Shown here piece after piece: positions 25,151 to 33,243 of a stretch of 64,000 nt of DNA; positions within the stretch are counted from its first letter, which is position 1; every line of letters starts with the position of its first letter. Position numbers and translations under genes: made by a program. This stretch comes from an uncultured Ruminococcus sp. (GTDB lineage Bacteria; Bacillota; Clostridia; Oscillospirales; Acutalibacteraceae). Under the pieces are notes generated by a model, which did not search any database, was not told where the DNA came from, and saw nothing but the letters and a program-made list of their open reading frames with translations. The stretch is taken from the NCBI GenBank assembly GCA_902762615.1, contig CACWOX010000001.1:186001-250000 (forward strand), read 5' to 3'.

Positions 25151-26416
25151 ATGAATCCCACCTACACAAGCATTCTTTCGCTAATCTTGCTCATTGTGCT
25201 GTCGGCGTATTTTTCGGCGACCGAGACGGCATTTTCCGGCGTGAACAGAATACGCCTGAAAAACATGGCGTCCGATGGCAACAAAAAAGCCTCCCGCGCG
25301 TTAAAACTGACCGAGAATTTCGACAAGCTGCTCTCCACCGTACTGGTGGGCAACAACATCGTCAATATCGCGGCTTCGTCCATCGCGACACTGCTTTTCA
25401 CGTCGTTTTTCGGGGACGCGGGCGCGGCAATCTCCACGCTGGTCATGACGGTGCTGCTGCTGATCTTCAGCGAAATCACTCCCAAAAGCATTGCCAAAGA
25501 GGTTCCCGAGAACTTCGCCATGTTCTCCGCGCCGTTCATTTCGGTATTGCAGACATTGCTCACGCCGATCAACTGGATATTTACCCAATGGAAAAAGCTC
25601 ATTGCCAAAATGCTTGGCGTGGAAGGCGGCGGCGCGATCACCGACGACGAGCTGATCACCATTGTGGACGAGGCACAGAACGAGGGCGGCATTGGCGAAA
25701 ATCAGGGCGAGCTGATCCGCTCGGCGATCGAATTCAGCGATCTGGAAGTGACGCATATTCTCACACCGAGAGTGGACATATTGGCTGCCGAGATCTCCAC
25801 ACCGCCTGAAAAATTTGCCTCCATCTTCAAGAACAACCATTTTTCAAGAATTCCCGTCTACAAAGGCACCATAGACAACATCGTCGGCATACTGCATGAA
25901 CGCGATTTCTATGAAAAAATGTATTTTGACAAGACCGTGGACATTCCGTCCCTGCTCATTTCGGTGGAATATATCCCCAAAAACACCAAAATCTCCGAGC
26001 TGCTGAAAATATTCCAGCACGCAAGGTGTCATATGGCAGTTGTGATAGACGAATTCGGCGGCACGGTGGGCATTATCACTCTCGAGGACATTTTAGAAGA
26101 GCTTGTGGGCGAAATCTGGGACGAAAACGACGAGATCATCAGCGAGATAGAGCACTGCGACGACGGCGGGTACATCGTTTCGGGCGTCGCGTCGCTCGGC
26201 AGGGTCTTTGAGATGATCGACATAGAGGAGGACGAGAACACCGAAGCCGTCACCATTGGCGGCTGGCTCACCGAGCGCATGGGCAAAATTCCCTCTGTGG
26301 GCGAAGGCGTGGATTTCGGCGGCTACCGCATTTCAGTATCGGAAGCCACCCCAAAGCGTGTGGTATATGTCAAGATAATCAAAATCATTCAGGACGTTGA
26401 AAAGCAATCAGAATAA
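25151..26416 (+). CDS. CorC/HlyC-family (DUF21-CBS) membrane transporter
   Basis: A 421-residue protein: DUF21 with four hydrophobic segments (about 1-180), a CBS pair (about 200-325, with ILTPRVDI and VVIDEFGGTVGIITLEDILE), and a CorC_HlyC domain (about 335-415). The family is linked to Mg2+ efflux or ion homeostasis; the older 'hemolysin' label is misleading. It begins ~60 nt after the XRE-membrane gene in the same direction, so co-transcription is possible, and ends at a terminator. Confidence 0.92.
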   Translation: MNPTYTSILSLILLIVLSAYFSATETAFSGVNRIRLKNMASDGNKKASRALKLTENFDKLLSTVLVGNNIVNIAASSIATLLFTSFFGDAGAAISTLVMTVLLLIFSEITPKSIAKEVPENFAMFSAPFISVLQTLLTPINWIFTQWKKLIAKMLGVEGGGAITDDELITIVDEAQNEGGIGENQGELIRSAIEFSDLEVTHILTPRVDILAAEISTPPEKFASIFKNNHFSRIPVYKGTIDNIVGILHERDFYEKMYFDKTVDIPSLLISVEYIPKNTKISELLKIFQHARCHMAVVIDEFGGTVGIITLEDILEELVGEIWDENDEIISEIEHCDDGGYIVSGVASLGRVFEMIDIEEDENTEAVTIGGWLTERMGKIPSVGEGVDFGGYRISVSEATPKRVVYVKIIKIIQDVEKQSE

Positions 26417-26423
26417 AAAAACA

Positions 26424-26467
26424 GGCTGTCCGTGCGGGAATAATCCTTGGCGGGCAGCCATATTTTT
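26424..26467 (+). terminator. Intrinsic terminator after the CorC-family gene
   Basis: GGCTGTCCG (26424-26432) pairs with CGGGCAGCC (26451-26459), then TATTTTT. It also separates the converging glycosyltransferase. Confidence 0.7.
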
Positions 26468-26483
26468 ATGATTTTATTTGTGA

Positions 26484-27698
26484 TCATGAATCGTTGTCGG
26501 GCTTCATAACACTCATACGGCGCATTCCGCCGAAGGAATTCCACTCGTAATAGATCTCTTCATACCTCTTGTAAGCATTCGCTACGGAATCGTCCCACGA
26601 CAGATAGACCTCTTCGGCAGCTCTCTCGCCCATCTGAGCAAGGGCGCTCCTGTCGTTGATGGCGCCCAGAATTGCCGCCGAGAAAGCGTCTGCGTTTTCC
26701 TCGCTGACAAATCCGTTGCGCCCGTCGGTCACGATCTCGGAAGCGCAGCTGTTCTTGATAAGTACACTGGGCGTGCGGCAGGCAGCCGCTTCCATGACAA
26801 CCAGACCCGCGGTGTCGTAGGTCGACGGGAATAAAAACAGGTCGGCTCGGGTGAAGTAACCCTTGAGCAGCGCACGGTCGTAGATCGCGCCGGTAAAGAG
26901 CGTCTGATTCATAAGACCCACCTTGCGGGTGTAGTCCTTGATTTCATTCAGCTCAAAGCCTCCGCCGACAAATATCATCCTGAAACGCACTCCCGCCGCC
27001 TTGACCTTGACCAGTGCGTCCAGAATGATCTTGATACCCTTGTACCACTGCATTCTGCCGCAGTACATAAACACCAGTTCGCCCGAATTAAATCCGGTGT
27101 CCGCCTGCACCTTGCGCATAACTTCGTCCGAAGCAGGGTCGAGCGTAATATCCGCCCCGTTGACCATAACCCTGTAATCGCCCTGATAGCCCAAAGCACG
27201 AAGCGAAGCGGCACAGCCGTGGCTCACCGTCCACACCTCGTCGGCATAGTTGAAATTATTGACGACGATGGAAGCGGCAACCTTTCTGAGCGATTTGCTT
27301 TTGACGGTGAAGGCGATATCGTCGTCAAACTTTGTGTGATATGTCATCACCACCGGAAGTCTGTGACGCATATTTGAGTTTCGCGCGATGTAAGCCGCTG
27401 TAAACGGGCTGTGCACATGGATCAGATCAAGATTCTGCTTCTTTATCTCCCTGATGGCTCCGATGGCAAAGGGATTTCCTGCCGGATAGCGAATTCTGGT
27501 TTTTTCGGTGGGCAGAGACATGTAGCGAATCACCGGAAAACTGTAATTGTCCACCGCGTTCTTGTACCTCGGAGTGACCACTATGCTTTTTCCGTATTTA
27601 TCGTGAATGATCCGCGCGTAATTCAGCACCGTATTGGCAACGCCGTCGATACTCGGCGGAAATGAATCGTTAAATAGACCTACTGTCAGCTTTTTCAT
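26484..27698 (-). CDS. GT4-family glycosyltransferase
   Basis: A 404-residue GT-B retaining glycosyltransferase. N-terminal domain: FNDSFPPSIDGVA, HVHSPF and MTYHTKFDDD. C-terminal domain: MYCGRMQWYKG, GGGFEL, and the EX7E-like GLVVMEAAACRTPSV. Among GT4 enzymes the N-terminal pattern resembles diacylglycerol glucosyl- and phosphatidylinositol mannosyltransferases, so a glycolipid acceptor is plausible but unproven. Monocistronic with its own promoter. Confidence 0.88.
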   Translation of the reverse strand: MKKLTVGLFNDSFPPSIDGVANTVLNYARIIHDKYGKSIVVTPRYKNAVDNYSFPVIRYMSLPTEKTRIRYPAGNPFAIGAIREIKKQNLDLIHVHSPFTAAYIARNSNMRHRLPVVMTYHTKFDDDIAFTVKSKSLRKVAASIVVNNFNYADEVWTVSHGCAASLRALGYQGDYRVMVNGADITLDPASDEVMRKVQADTGFNSGELVFMYCGRMQWYKGIKIILDALVKVKAAGVRFRMIFVGGGFELNEIKDYTRKVGLMNQTLFTGAIYDRALLKGYFTRADLFLFPSTYDTAGLVVMEAAACRTPSVLIKNSCASEIVTDGRNGFVSEENADAFSAAILGAINDRSALAQMGERAAEEVYLSWDDSVANAYKRYEEIYYEWNSFGGMRRMSVMKPDNDS

Positions 27699-27740
27699 TA
27701 TATTATGTATACCCCTTTCAAACCGTTAGGTTTAGGATTA

Positions 27741-27769
27741 ATTATACCATATTTACAAATGAAATTCAA
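27741..27769 (-). promoter_or_regulatory. Promoter of the glycosyltransferase gene
   Basis: Minus strand: TTGAAT (27764-27769), 17-nt spacer, TATAAT (27741-27746). Confidence 0.55.
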
Positions 27770-27858
27770 CAATTATTATTAAATTTTTATAACCTTGCAA
27801 AATCATTTCAGGCGACATTCTCAAATTTTGAATTTACAAAAAATTATGTGAAAATGGG

Positions 27859-27887
27859 TTGAATTTACAGACAGGTAGTATTAAAAT
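27859..27887 (+). promoter_or_regulatory. Promoter of the pduL-type gene
   Basis: TTGAAT (27859-27864), 17-nt spacer, TAAAAT (27882-27887), leaving a leader of about 75 nt. Confidence 0.5.
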
Positions 27888-27966
27888 ATAAATATACTTA
27901 TGCAGCGCCGCTCCGTGACAAGCGGACAGGCAATGCAAATTTTTAACACACAGGAGATTTTTGCAC

Positions 27967-28539
27967 ATGAAGGTTTTAGTTGAAACATCTGCACGTCACG
28001 TCCATTTGACAGACGAGCATCTCGCAGCTCTTTTCGGAGAAGGCTATCAGCTCACCAAGAAGAAAGATCTTTCACAGCCCGGTCAGTTCGCCAGCAACGA
28101 GCGCGTTGACATCGTCGGTCCCAAGGGCGTTATGCCGAATGTATCCATCCTCGGTCCCACGCGCAAGGCTTCTCAGGTTGAGCTTTCGCTTACCGACGCC
28201 CGCAAGATCGGCATTGCCGCTCCCGTCAGAGAGTCCGGCGATCTGGACGGCACTCCCGGCTGCGTGCTCAGAGGACCCGCAGGTGAGGTTGCTCTCGAGA
28301 ACGGCGTTATCGCTGCCAAGAGACATATCCACTTCACACCCGAAGACGCTGAGAAGTTCGGCGTAAAGGACAGCCAGGTTGTCTTGGTCAAGATCGAGAC
28401 CGCTGACAGAACCACCACCTTCGGCGACGTTGTCGTCAGAGTCAGCCCCAGCTACGCGGCAGCCATGCACATCGACACCGACGAATCCAACGCCGCAGGC
28501 TGCGCAGGTCATGTCGAGGGCGAAGTCATTGTCGACTGA
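27967..28539 (+). CDS. pduL: PduL-type phosphate acyltransferase (phosphotransacylase)
   Basis: Moves an acyl group between CoA and phosphate (acetyl-/propionyl-CoA + Pi). The 190-residue protein has two PduL beta-barrel halves and the zinc-binding histidines in SARHVHL near the start, RHIHFTPEDA mid-protein, and AAMHID near the end. It lacks the N-terminal encapsulation helix of microcompartment versions and no shell genes are nearby, so it is probably a cytosolic enzyme of acetate formation. ATG 27967 has AGGAG ten nt upstream. Confidence 0.9.
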   Translation: MKVLVETSARHVHLTDEHLAALFGEGYQLTKKKDLSQPGQFASNERVDIVGPKGVMPNVSILGPTRKASQVELSLTDARKIGIAAPVRESGDLDGTPGCVLRGPAGEVALENGVIAAKRHIHFTPEDAEKFGVKDSQVVLVKIETADRTTTFGDVVVRVSPSYAAAMHIDTDESNAAGCAGHVEGEVIVD

Positions 28540-28571
28540 TTTTTTCCCACTTTCCACTTTAAATAAATAAT

Positions 28572-28620
28572 AATCCCGACTGCTTTTCAGTGATTAAGCT
28601 GAGAAACAGTCGGGATTTTT
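28572..28620. terminator. Intrinsic terminator after pduL
   Basis: AATCCCGACTG pairs with CAGTCGGGATT, extended by TTTTCAG/CTGAGAAA, then five T residues. It also faces the converging small membrane gene. Confidence 0.85.
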
Positions 28621-28628
28621 GGATTTTA

Positions 28629-28802
28629 TCAATCGTTCTCGTCCAGAATATATCCTACCACAGCAAAGCCTAAACCCAGTACTGCGATAATAAAGCCGAT
28701 TCCGGCGAACAGGGTCGCGTTGGCAAACAATCCGGCAATGAGCAGCGGCATACCTATTACCGCCAGAAAAATGCCCATCAGCATCTGTTTGATTCTTTTC
28801 AA
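28629..28802 (-). CDS. Small two-helix membrane protein
   Basis: A 57-residue protein beginning at TTG (28802), chosen because GAAAGAGG lies 9 nt upstream. The frame is open further upstream, but that part is repeat sequence. It has a basic N-terminus (MKRIKQ), two hydrophobic helices rich in Gly and Leu (about 7-28 and 30-51) and an acidic end. I recognise no family. It lies downstream of purL across a heptad-repeat array. Confidence 0.55.
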   Translation of the reverse strand: MKRIKQMLMGIFLAVIGMPLLIAGLFANATLFAGIGFIIAVLGLGFAVVGYILDEND

Positions 28803-28828
28803 TGGATGATACCTCTTTCCTCTGAACT

Positions 28829-28916
28829 GTGTTTCATGGAAGGTGAAGCGTAAAGACCCACAGCTTATCTGCGGCGCAACTTGAAACTTCACACTTCACA
28901 TTTCACACTTCACATT
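28829..28916. repeat. Heptad-repeat island after purL
   Basis: The right array (28885-28916) is near-perfect: TTCACAC and TTCACAT alternate. The left part (28829-28855) carries degenerate complementary units (GTGTTTC, GGTGAAG). The array touches the purL stop codon. It uses the same unit as the pgk-tpiA island 25 kb away. Confidence 0.75.
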
Positions 28917-31900
28917 ATTTAAAGTATTTCACGCCTGATGCAAAAATCTTCTGATCCTTCTCGCCGGGAACGTTTTTGTAGAGATCCTTGCCCATGCGTT
29001 CGGAGTGACCCATCTTGCCGAATACTCTGCCGTCGGGCGAGGTAATGCCTTCGATGGCGCATACCGAGCCGTTGGGGTTCCATTCGATGTCGGAGGAAGG
29101 CATGCCGTTGGGATCAACATACTGCGTGGCGACCTGACCGTTGGCGATCAGCTTGCCGAGCATTTCCTCGTCCGCGACAAATCTGCCTTCGCCGTGCGAC
29201 ACAGGAACGGTGTGCAGCTCGCCCACCTCGCACTCATGCAGCCACGGAGATTTGACCGAACTGACGCGGGTGTAGACCATGCGGGAAACGTGTCTGCCGA
29301 GGGTATTGAAAGTCAGAGTCGGGTCGTCCTTGCCGATTTCGGTGATTCTGCCGTAAGGCACCAGACCCAGCTTGATCAGCGCCTGGAAGCCGTTGCAGAT
29401 ACCCAGCATCAAACCGTCTCTCTCTTCAAGCAGCTTGGTAACTTCATGGGCAATGACGGGGTTGCGGAAGGTGGTGGCAATGAACTTGCCGGAGCCGTCC
29501 GGCTCGTCGCCGCCCGAGAAGCCGCCCGGCAGCATGACGATCTGCGACTTGGCGATTCTCTTTGCCATCTCTTTGATGGTCTCTTCAATGGCGGAAGGCG
29601 TGAGGTTCTTTACAACCAGAATATCCGCCTTTGCGCCTGCCTTTTCAAACGCCTTGGCGGTATCTATCTCGCAGTTGGTGCCGGGGAATACAGGAATGAA
29701 TACCCTCGGCTTTGCGTCGATGACAGGAATTATGCTTGGATAAGCCGCTCTTGCGGTGTTCATGGGCACGTTCTTGACCACGGGCTTGCTCCCCGGCGCT
29801 ACAGGGAAAATCGGTTCGAGGGGAGCCATCCACTCATCCTTCAGCTTGCCTAAGGCAACCTTGCTGCTGCCGATTCTGATAAGGGGATTGACGGTAGTCT
29901 TGCCGAGGCTGATGTACTTTACGCCGTCGATCACACGAGCGCCGTCCTTCAGTTCAAGAACAAGCGAACCCGAAAGCGGAGCGAAAAGCTCTGTATCGGT
30001 AACCGATTCCTCAAAGGTGAAGCCGAGTCCGTTGCCGAAGCAGGACTTGATGACCGAAGCCGCCGCGCCGCCTTCATGCACAACGCTTGCGGAAAGCACC
30101 TCGCCTGTGCAGATCATGTGGTAGACATTCTCGTACATTGCGCGGAGCTTGTTCCATTTGGGCATATGCGACTTCTTCTTGTGATACGGCACGGGAACCA
30201 GCACGACAGATGAATTTGCCTTGGTGAAAGCCGCCGAGAGCGTTCTCTTGGCGCTTGTCGTGGCAAGAGCAAAGCTCACCAGCGTCGGAGGAACATCGAG
30301 GTCGTTGAAGGAGCCGGACATGGAATCCTTGCCGCCGATGGAGGGAGTGCCCATTTTGAGCTGAGCGGTCAGCGCACCGAGCAGTGCCGCAGCCGGCTTG
30401 CCCCAGCGGGAGGGCTTGTCGCCTAAACGCTCGAAGTATTCCTGGAAGGTAAGGCGTGCGCCCAGCGGGTTCGCGCCTACCGCAAGCAGTCTGGAAAGCG
30501 ACTCGACAACCGCAAACGCGGAGCCGTGATAGGGGCTCCATTCGGTGTGACCCGGCACATAGCCGAATGCCATTGCGGTGGCGCAGTCGGTCTCTCCCTT
30601 GTCAATCGGAAGCTTGGCGACCATTGCCTCTTCGGGCGTGAGCTGATTCTTTCCGGCGAAGGGCATGAGCACTGTCGCGGCTCCGATAGACGCGTCAAAG
30701 CGCTCGGAAAGTCCCTTCTGGCAGCAGACGTTGAGCCTGCCCATATTTTTGATCAGTGCGTCGCTCACCGAGAGACCTCTCAGCTCGTACGGAACCGACA
30801 GGCGGTAATCGTTGTAGGGATAAACAGCCTTTATCTTGGCTGTGGAATGCTGTCTTACGCCGTTGGTGTTGAGGAATTCACGCGACAGGCTGACGATGGT
30901 CTTGCCTCTCCACACCATATTAAGACGCGGCGTTTCGGAAACCGTCGCCACCTCATAGGCTTCGAGGTTCTCCTTCTCAGCCTCGGCGATAAATTTGTAA
31001 ACGTCCTTCTTTTCCAGCACGACCGCCATTCGCTCCTGCGATTCGGAGATGGCAAGCTCAGTGCCGTCGAGACCCTCGTACTTCTTGCGCACGTCGTCAA
31101 GGCGAATATCCAGACCGTCCGCAAGCTCACCGATGGCGACGCATACGCCGCCCGCACCGAAGTCGTTGCAGCGCTTGATCATGGCTGCTACCTTGCCGTT
31201 GCGGAAAAGTCGCTGAATCTTGCGCTCGGTGGGAGGATTGCCCTTCTGCACCTCTGCGCCGCAGGTTTCGAGCGAGGAGCTGTTGTGCGCCTTGGAGGAG
31301 CCTGTCGCTCCGCCGCAGCCGTCGCGTCCGGTTCTGCCGCCCAGCAGCACCACCACATCGCCCGGCTGAGGCACGCCTCGGAATACATTCTTCTTGGGAG
31401 ATGCGCCTACCACAGCGCCGATCTCCATTCTCTTTGCGGTGTAGCCGTAGTCATAGATTTCAGTGACCTGACCCGTCGCAAGACCGATCTGGTTGCCGTA
31501 GGAGGAATAGCCGGCGGCTGCGCCTGTGGTGATCTTGCGCTGAGGCAGCTTGTTCTCCATTGTCTCGGAGACAGGTACTCTCGGGTCGGCAGCGCCGGTA
31601 ACGCGCATTGCCTGATAGACATAAGCCCTGCCGGAGAGCGGATCTCTGATAGCGCCGCCCAGACATGTGGCAGCGCCGCCGAAAGGCTCAATTTCTGTCG
31701 GATGATTGTGGGTCTCGTTCTTGAACTGCACAAGCCACTGCTCGGTCTTGCCGTCGATCTCGACAGGCACCTCAATCGAGCAGGCGTTGATCTCCTCGCT
31801 CTCATCGAGGTCGGGAATGAGTCCGCGCTTTTTGAGCACCTTTGCGCCGATGGTGCCTATATCCATGAGCGTCACAGGACGGGAGGTCTCCTCGCCGTAA

Positions 31901-32688
31901 ACCTCGGCGCGTGCGGCTAAGTATCTGCGGATTCCCTTGCGAATCTCGGCGTCATAGCCGCTTTCCTCCACCTTGATGTCGTCCAGCTCGGTGAGGAATG
32001 TGGTGTGGCGGCAGTGGTCGCTCCAGTATGTGTCGATCACCTTCAGCTCGGTAACCGTCGGGTCGCGCTTCTCTTCGTCGCAGAAATAATCGCGGCAGAA
32101 TTTCAGATCGTCCAGCGTCATGGCAAATCCCATAGAGGCAAAATACTCCGCCATTCTGTCGTCGTCCCATGCGGTGAAGCCCTCCAGCACCTGCACATCG
32201 GCTGGAATATCGAACTTCTGCTCGAGCGTGCGTGGCTTGTAGAGCGAAGCCTCGCGCGATTCCACGGGGTTGATGATGTAGCTCTTGATGCGGTCGAATT
32301 CCTCGTCGGTGATGTCGCCGCTGAGCACGTAGACCCTCGCGGTGAGCACGTCGGGACGCTCACCCTGTGTGAGCAGCTGTGCGCACTGTGCCGCGGAATC
32401 GGCTCGCTGGTCGTACTGACCCGGCAGGTATTCGGTGGCGAATACCCTCACATCGGGGGCAATGGGGAATGTCTCGTCGTAAACGATATCCACATTCGGC
32501 TCGCTGAAAACGGTAGTCTTTGCCTGAGCGTACTGCGCGTCGGTCAGACCCGACACATCGTAACGGTTGAGCAGTCTCAGACCCTTGATGCCGGTCATGC
32601 CGAGATTGTCCCTCAGGTCAGAGAGAACGCCCTTGGCTTCAATATCGAAACCGGGAGCCTTCTCTACAAAAAGTCTCATTACTGCCAT
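28915..32688 (-). CDS. purL: Phosphoribosylformylglycinamidine synthase, single-chain
   Basis: Converts FGAR + Gln + ATP to FGAM, step 4 of purine synthesis. At 1257 residues it is the fused form: N-terminal PurS-like domain, linker, two AIRS-like synthetase halves (motifs TELDDIKVEESG, NHPTEI, then GGKDSMSG), and a C-terminal glutaminase with PGTNCE, the nucleophile Cys in LGICNGFQ and HGEGRF. Many Firmicutes have split PurS/Q/L; the single-chain type occurs in Clostridia and Proteobacteria. No other pur gene lies here. ATG 32688 follows AAGGAG. Confidence 0.97.
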   Translation of the reverse strand: MAVMRLFVEKAPGFDIEAKGVLSDLRDNLGMTGIKGLRLLNRYDVSGLTDAQYAQAKTTVFSEPNVDIVYDETFPIAPDVRVFATEYLPGQYDQRADSAAQCAQLLTQGERPDVLTARVYVLSGDITDEEFDRIKSYIINPVESREASLYKPRTLEQKFDIPADVQVLEGFTAWDDDRMAEYFASMGFAMTLDDLKFCRDYFCDEEKRDPTVTELKVIDTYWSDHCRHTTFLTELDDIKVEESGYDAEIRKGIRRYLAARAEVYGEETSRPVTLMDIGTIGAKVLKKRGLIPDLDESEEINACSIEVPVEIDGKTEQWLVQFKNETHNHPTEIEPFGGAATCLGGAIRDPLSGRAYVYQAMRVTGAADPRVPVSETMENKLPQRKITTGAAAGYSSYGNQIGLATGQVTEIYDYGYTAKRMEIGAVVGASPKKNVFRGVPQPGDVVVLLGGRTGRDGCGGATGSSKAHNSSSLETCGAEVQKGNPPTERKIQRLFRNGKVAAMIKRCNDFGAGGVCVAIGELADGLDIRLDDVRKKYEGLDGTELAISESQERMAVVLEKKDVYKFIAEAEKENLEAYEVATVSETPRLNMVWRGKTIVSLSREFLNTNGVRQHSTAKIKAVYPYNDYRLSVPYELRGLSVSDALIKNMGRLNVCCQKGLSERFDASIGAATVLMPFAGKNQLTPEEAMVAKLPIDKGETDCATAMAFGYVPGHTEWSPYHGSAFAVVESLSRLLAVGANPLGARLTFQEYFERLGDKPSRWGKPAAALLGALTAQLKMGTPSIGGKDSMSGSFNDLDVPPTLVSFALATTSAKRTLSAAFTKANSSVVLVPVPYHKKKSHMPKWNKLRAMYENVYHMICTGEVLSASVVHEGGAAASVIKSCFGNGLGFTFEESVTDTELFAPLSGSLVLELKDGARVIDGVKYISLGKTTVNPLIRIGSSKVALGKLKDEWMAPLEPIFPVAPGSKPVVKNVPMNTARAAYPSIIPVIDAKPRVFIPVFPGTNCEIDTAKAFEKAGAKADILVVKNLTPSAIEETIKEMAKRIAKSQIVMLPGGFSGGDEPDGSGKFIATTFRNPVIAHEVTKLLEERDGLMLGICNGFQALIKLGLVPYGRITEIGKDDPTLTFNTLGRHVSRMVYTRVSSVKSPWLHECEVGELHTVPVSHGEGRFVADEEMLGKLIANGQVATQYVDPNGMPSSDIEWNPNGSVCAIEGITSPDGRVFGKMGHSERMGKDLYKNVPGEKDQKIFASGVKYFK

Positions 32689-32839
32689 AGCTTATCAAAT
32701 CTCCTTAGAAAATTTTTTCCATAGCCGATTGTAAAAAATGAAAAATGCAGGAAATCAGGGACTTAGCCAATCTGAACACGGAAGTTTTTCTCCACTCGGG
32801 GCAAAGGTTATCCTGATATTGCGCTTTTTCTGATGCGCC

Positions 32840-32970
32840 CAAGCCCGTTTAAGGTCGCCGCACGTTGCAGCGAGGGGCGCTGCCCTTGACCCGCGAGGAG
32901 GTCCAGACCCCCGTGCTGTCGCTTGTCGACAGCTAAGACTCCCCACGCTCGCATTCGCTCGCTAATTACG
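32840..32970. repeat. GC-rich palindromic repeat fragment in the purL leader
   Basis: Between the purL promoter and start codon lies a GC-rich block with nested palindromes (GAGGGGCGCTGCCC, GGGTC/GACCC-type arms, CTGTCGCTTGTCGACAG) ending in ACGCTCGCATTCGCTCGC, related to part of the island at 22287. It resembles dispersed intergenic repeats common in gut Clostridia. The wider gap 32689-33231 holds only this, the two promoters and AT-rich sequence. Confidence 0.5.
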
Positions 32971-33032
32971 GCGCTGCGCGCTTTCTTCTTTTCTTTTTTG
33001 CTTTTACAATCGCCTAAAATTGTCTTTAGAAC

Positions 33033-33060
33033 ATTATATCATACTGTTATAGTTTTTCAA
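33033..33060 (-). promoter_or_regulatory. Promoter of purL with a long leader
   Basis: Minus strand: TTGAAA (33055-33060), 16-nt spacer, TATAAT (33033-33038). The leader would be ~335 nt and includes the GC-rich repeat. I see no purine-riboswitch signature. Confidence 0.5.
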
Positions 33061-33176
33061 AGGTTTTTTTATCAAACTATTGCAAATATTATATTAATAA
33101 CAGGTGCGGCGGAATGACAATGTGTAAAAAAAACGTAAACTTAACCTGATTAGCGTCATCTTGTGACGAATACTGG

Positions 33177-33205
33177 TTGACGAAAGGGCTGAACTATTTT
33201 ATAAT
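33177..33205 (+). promoter_or_regulatory. Promoter of the Wzz/BY-kinase-like gene
   Basis: TTGACG (33177-33182), 17-nt spacer, TATAAT (33200-33205). Confidence 0.6.
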
Positions 33206-33243
33206 ATAGATTAAACGTCAAATGAAAGAATGTGAACAGGCAT

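Noticed and set aside
27967-28539. Bacterial microcompartment locus around pduL
   Set aside because: No shell protein or signature enzyme genes are nearby and PduL lacks an encapsulation peptide.
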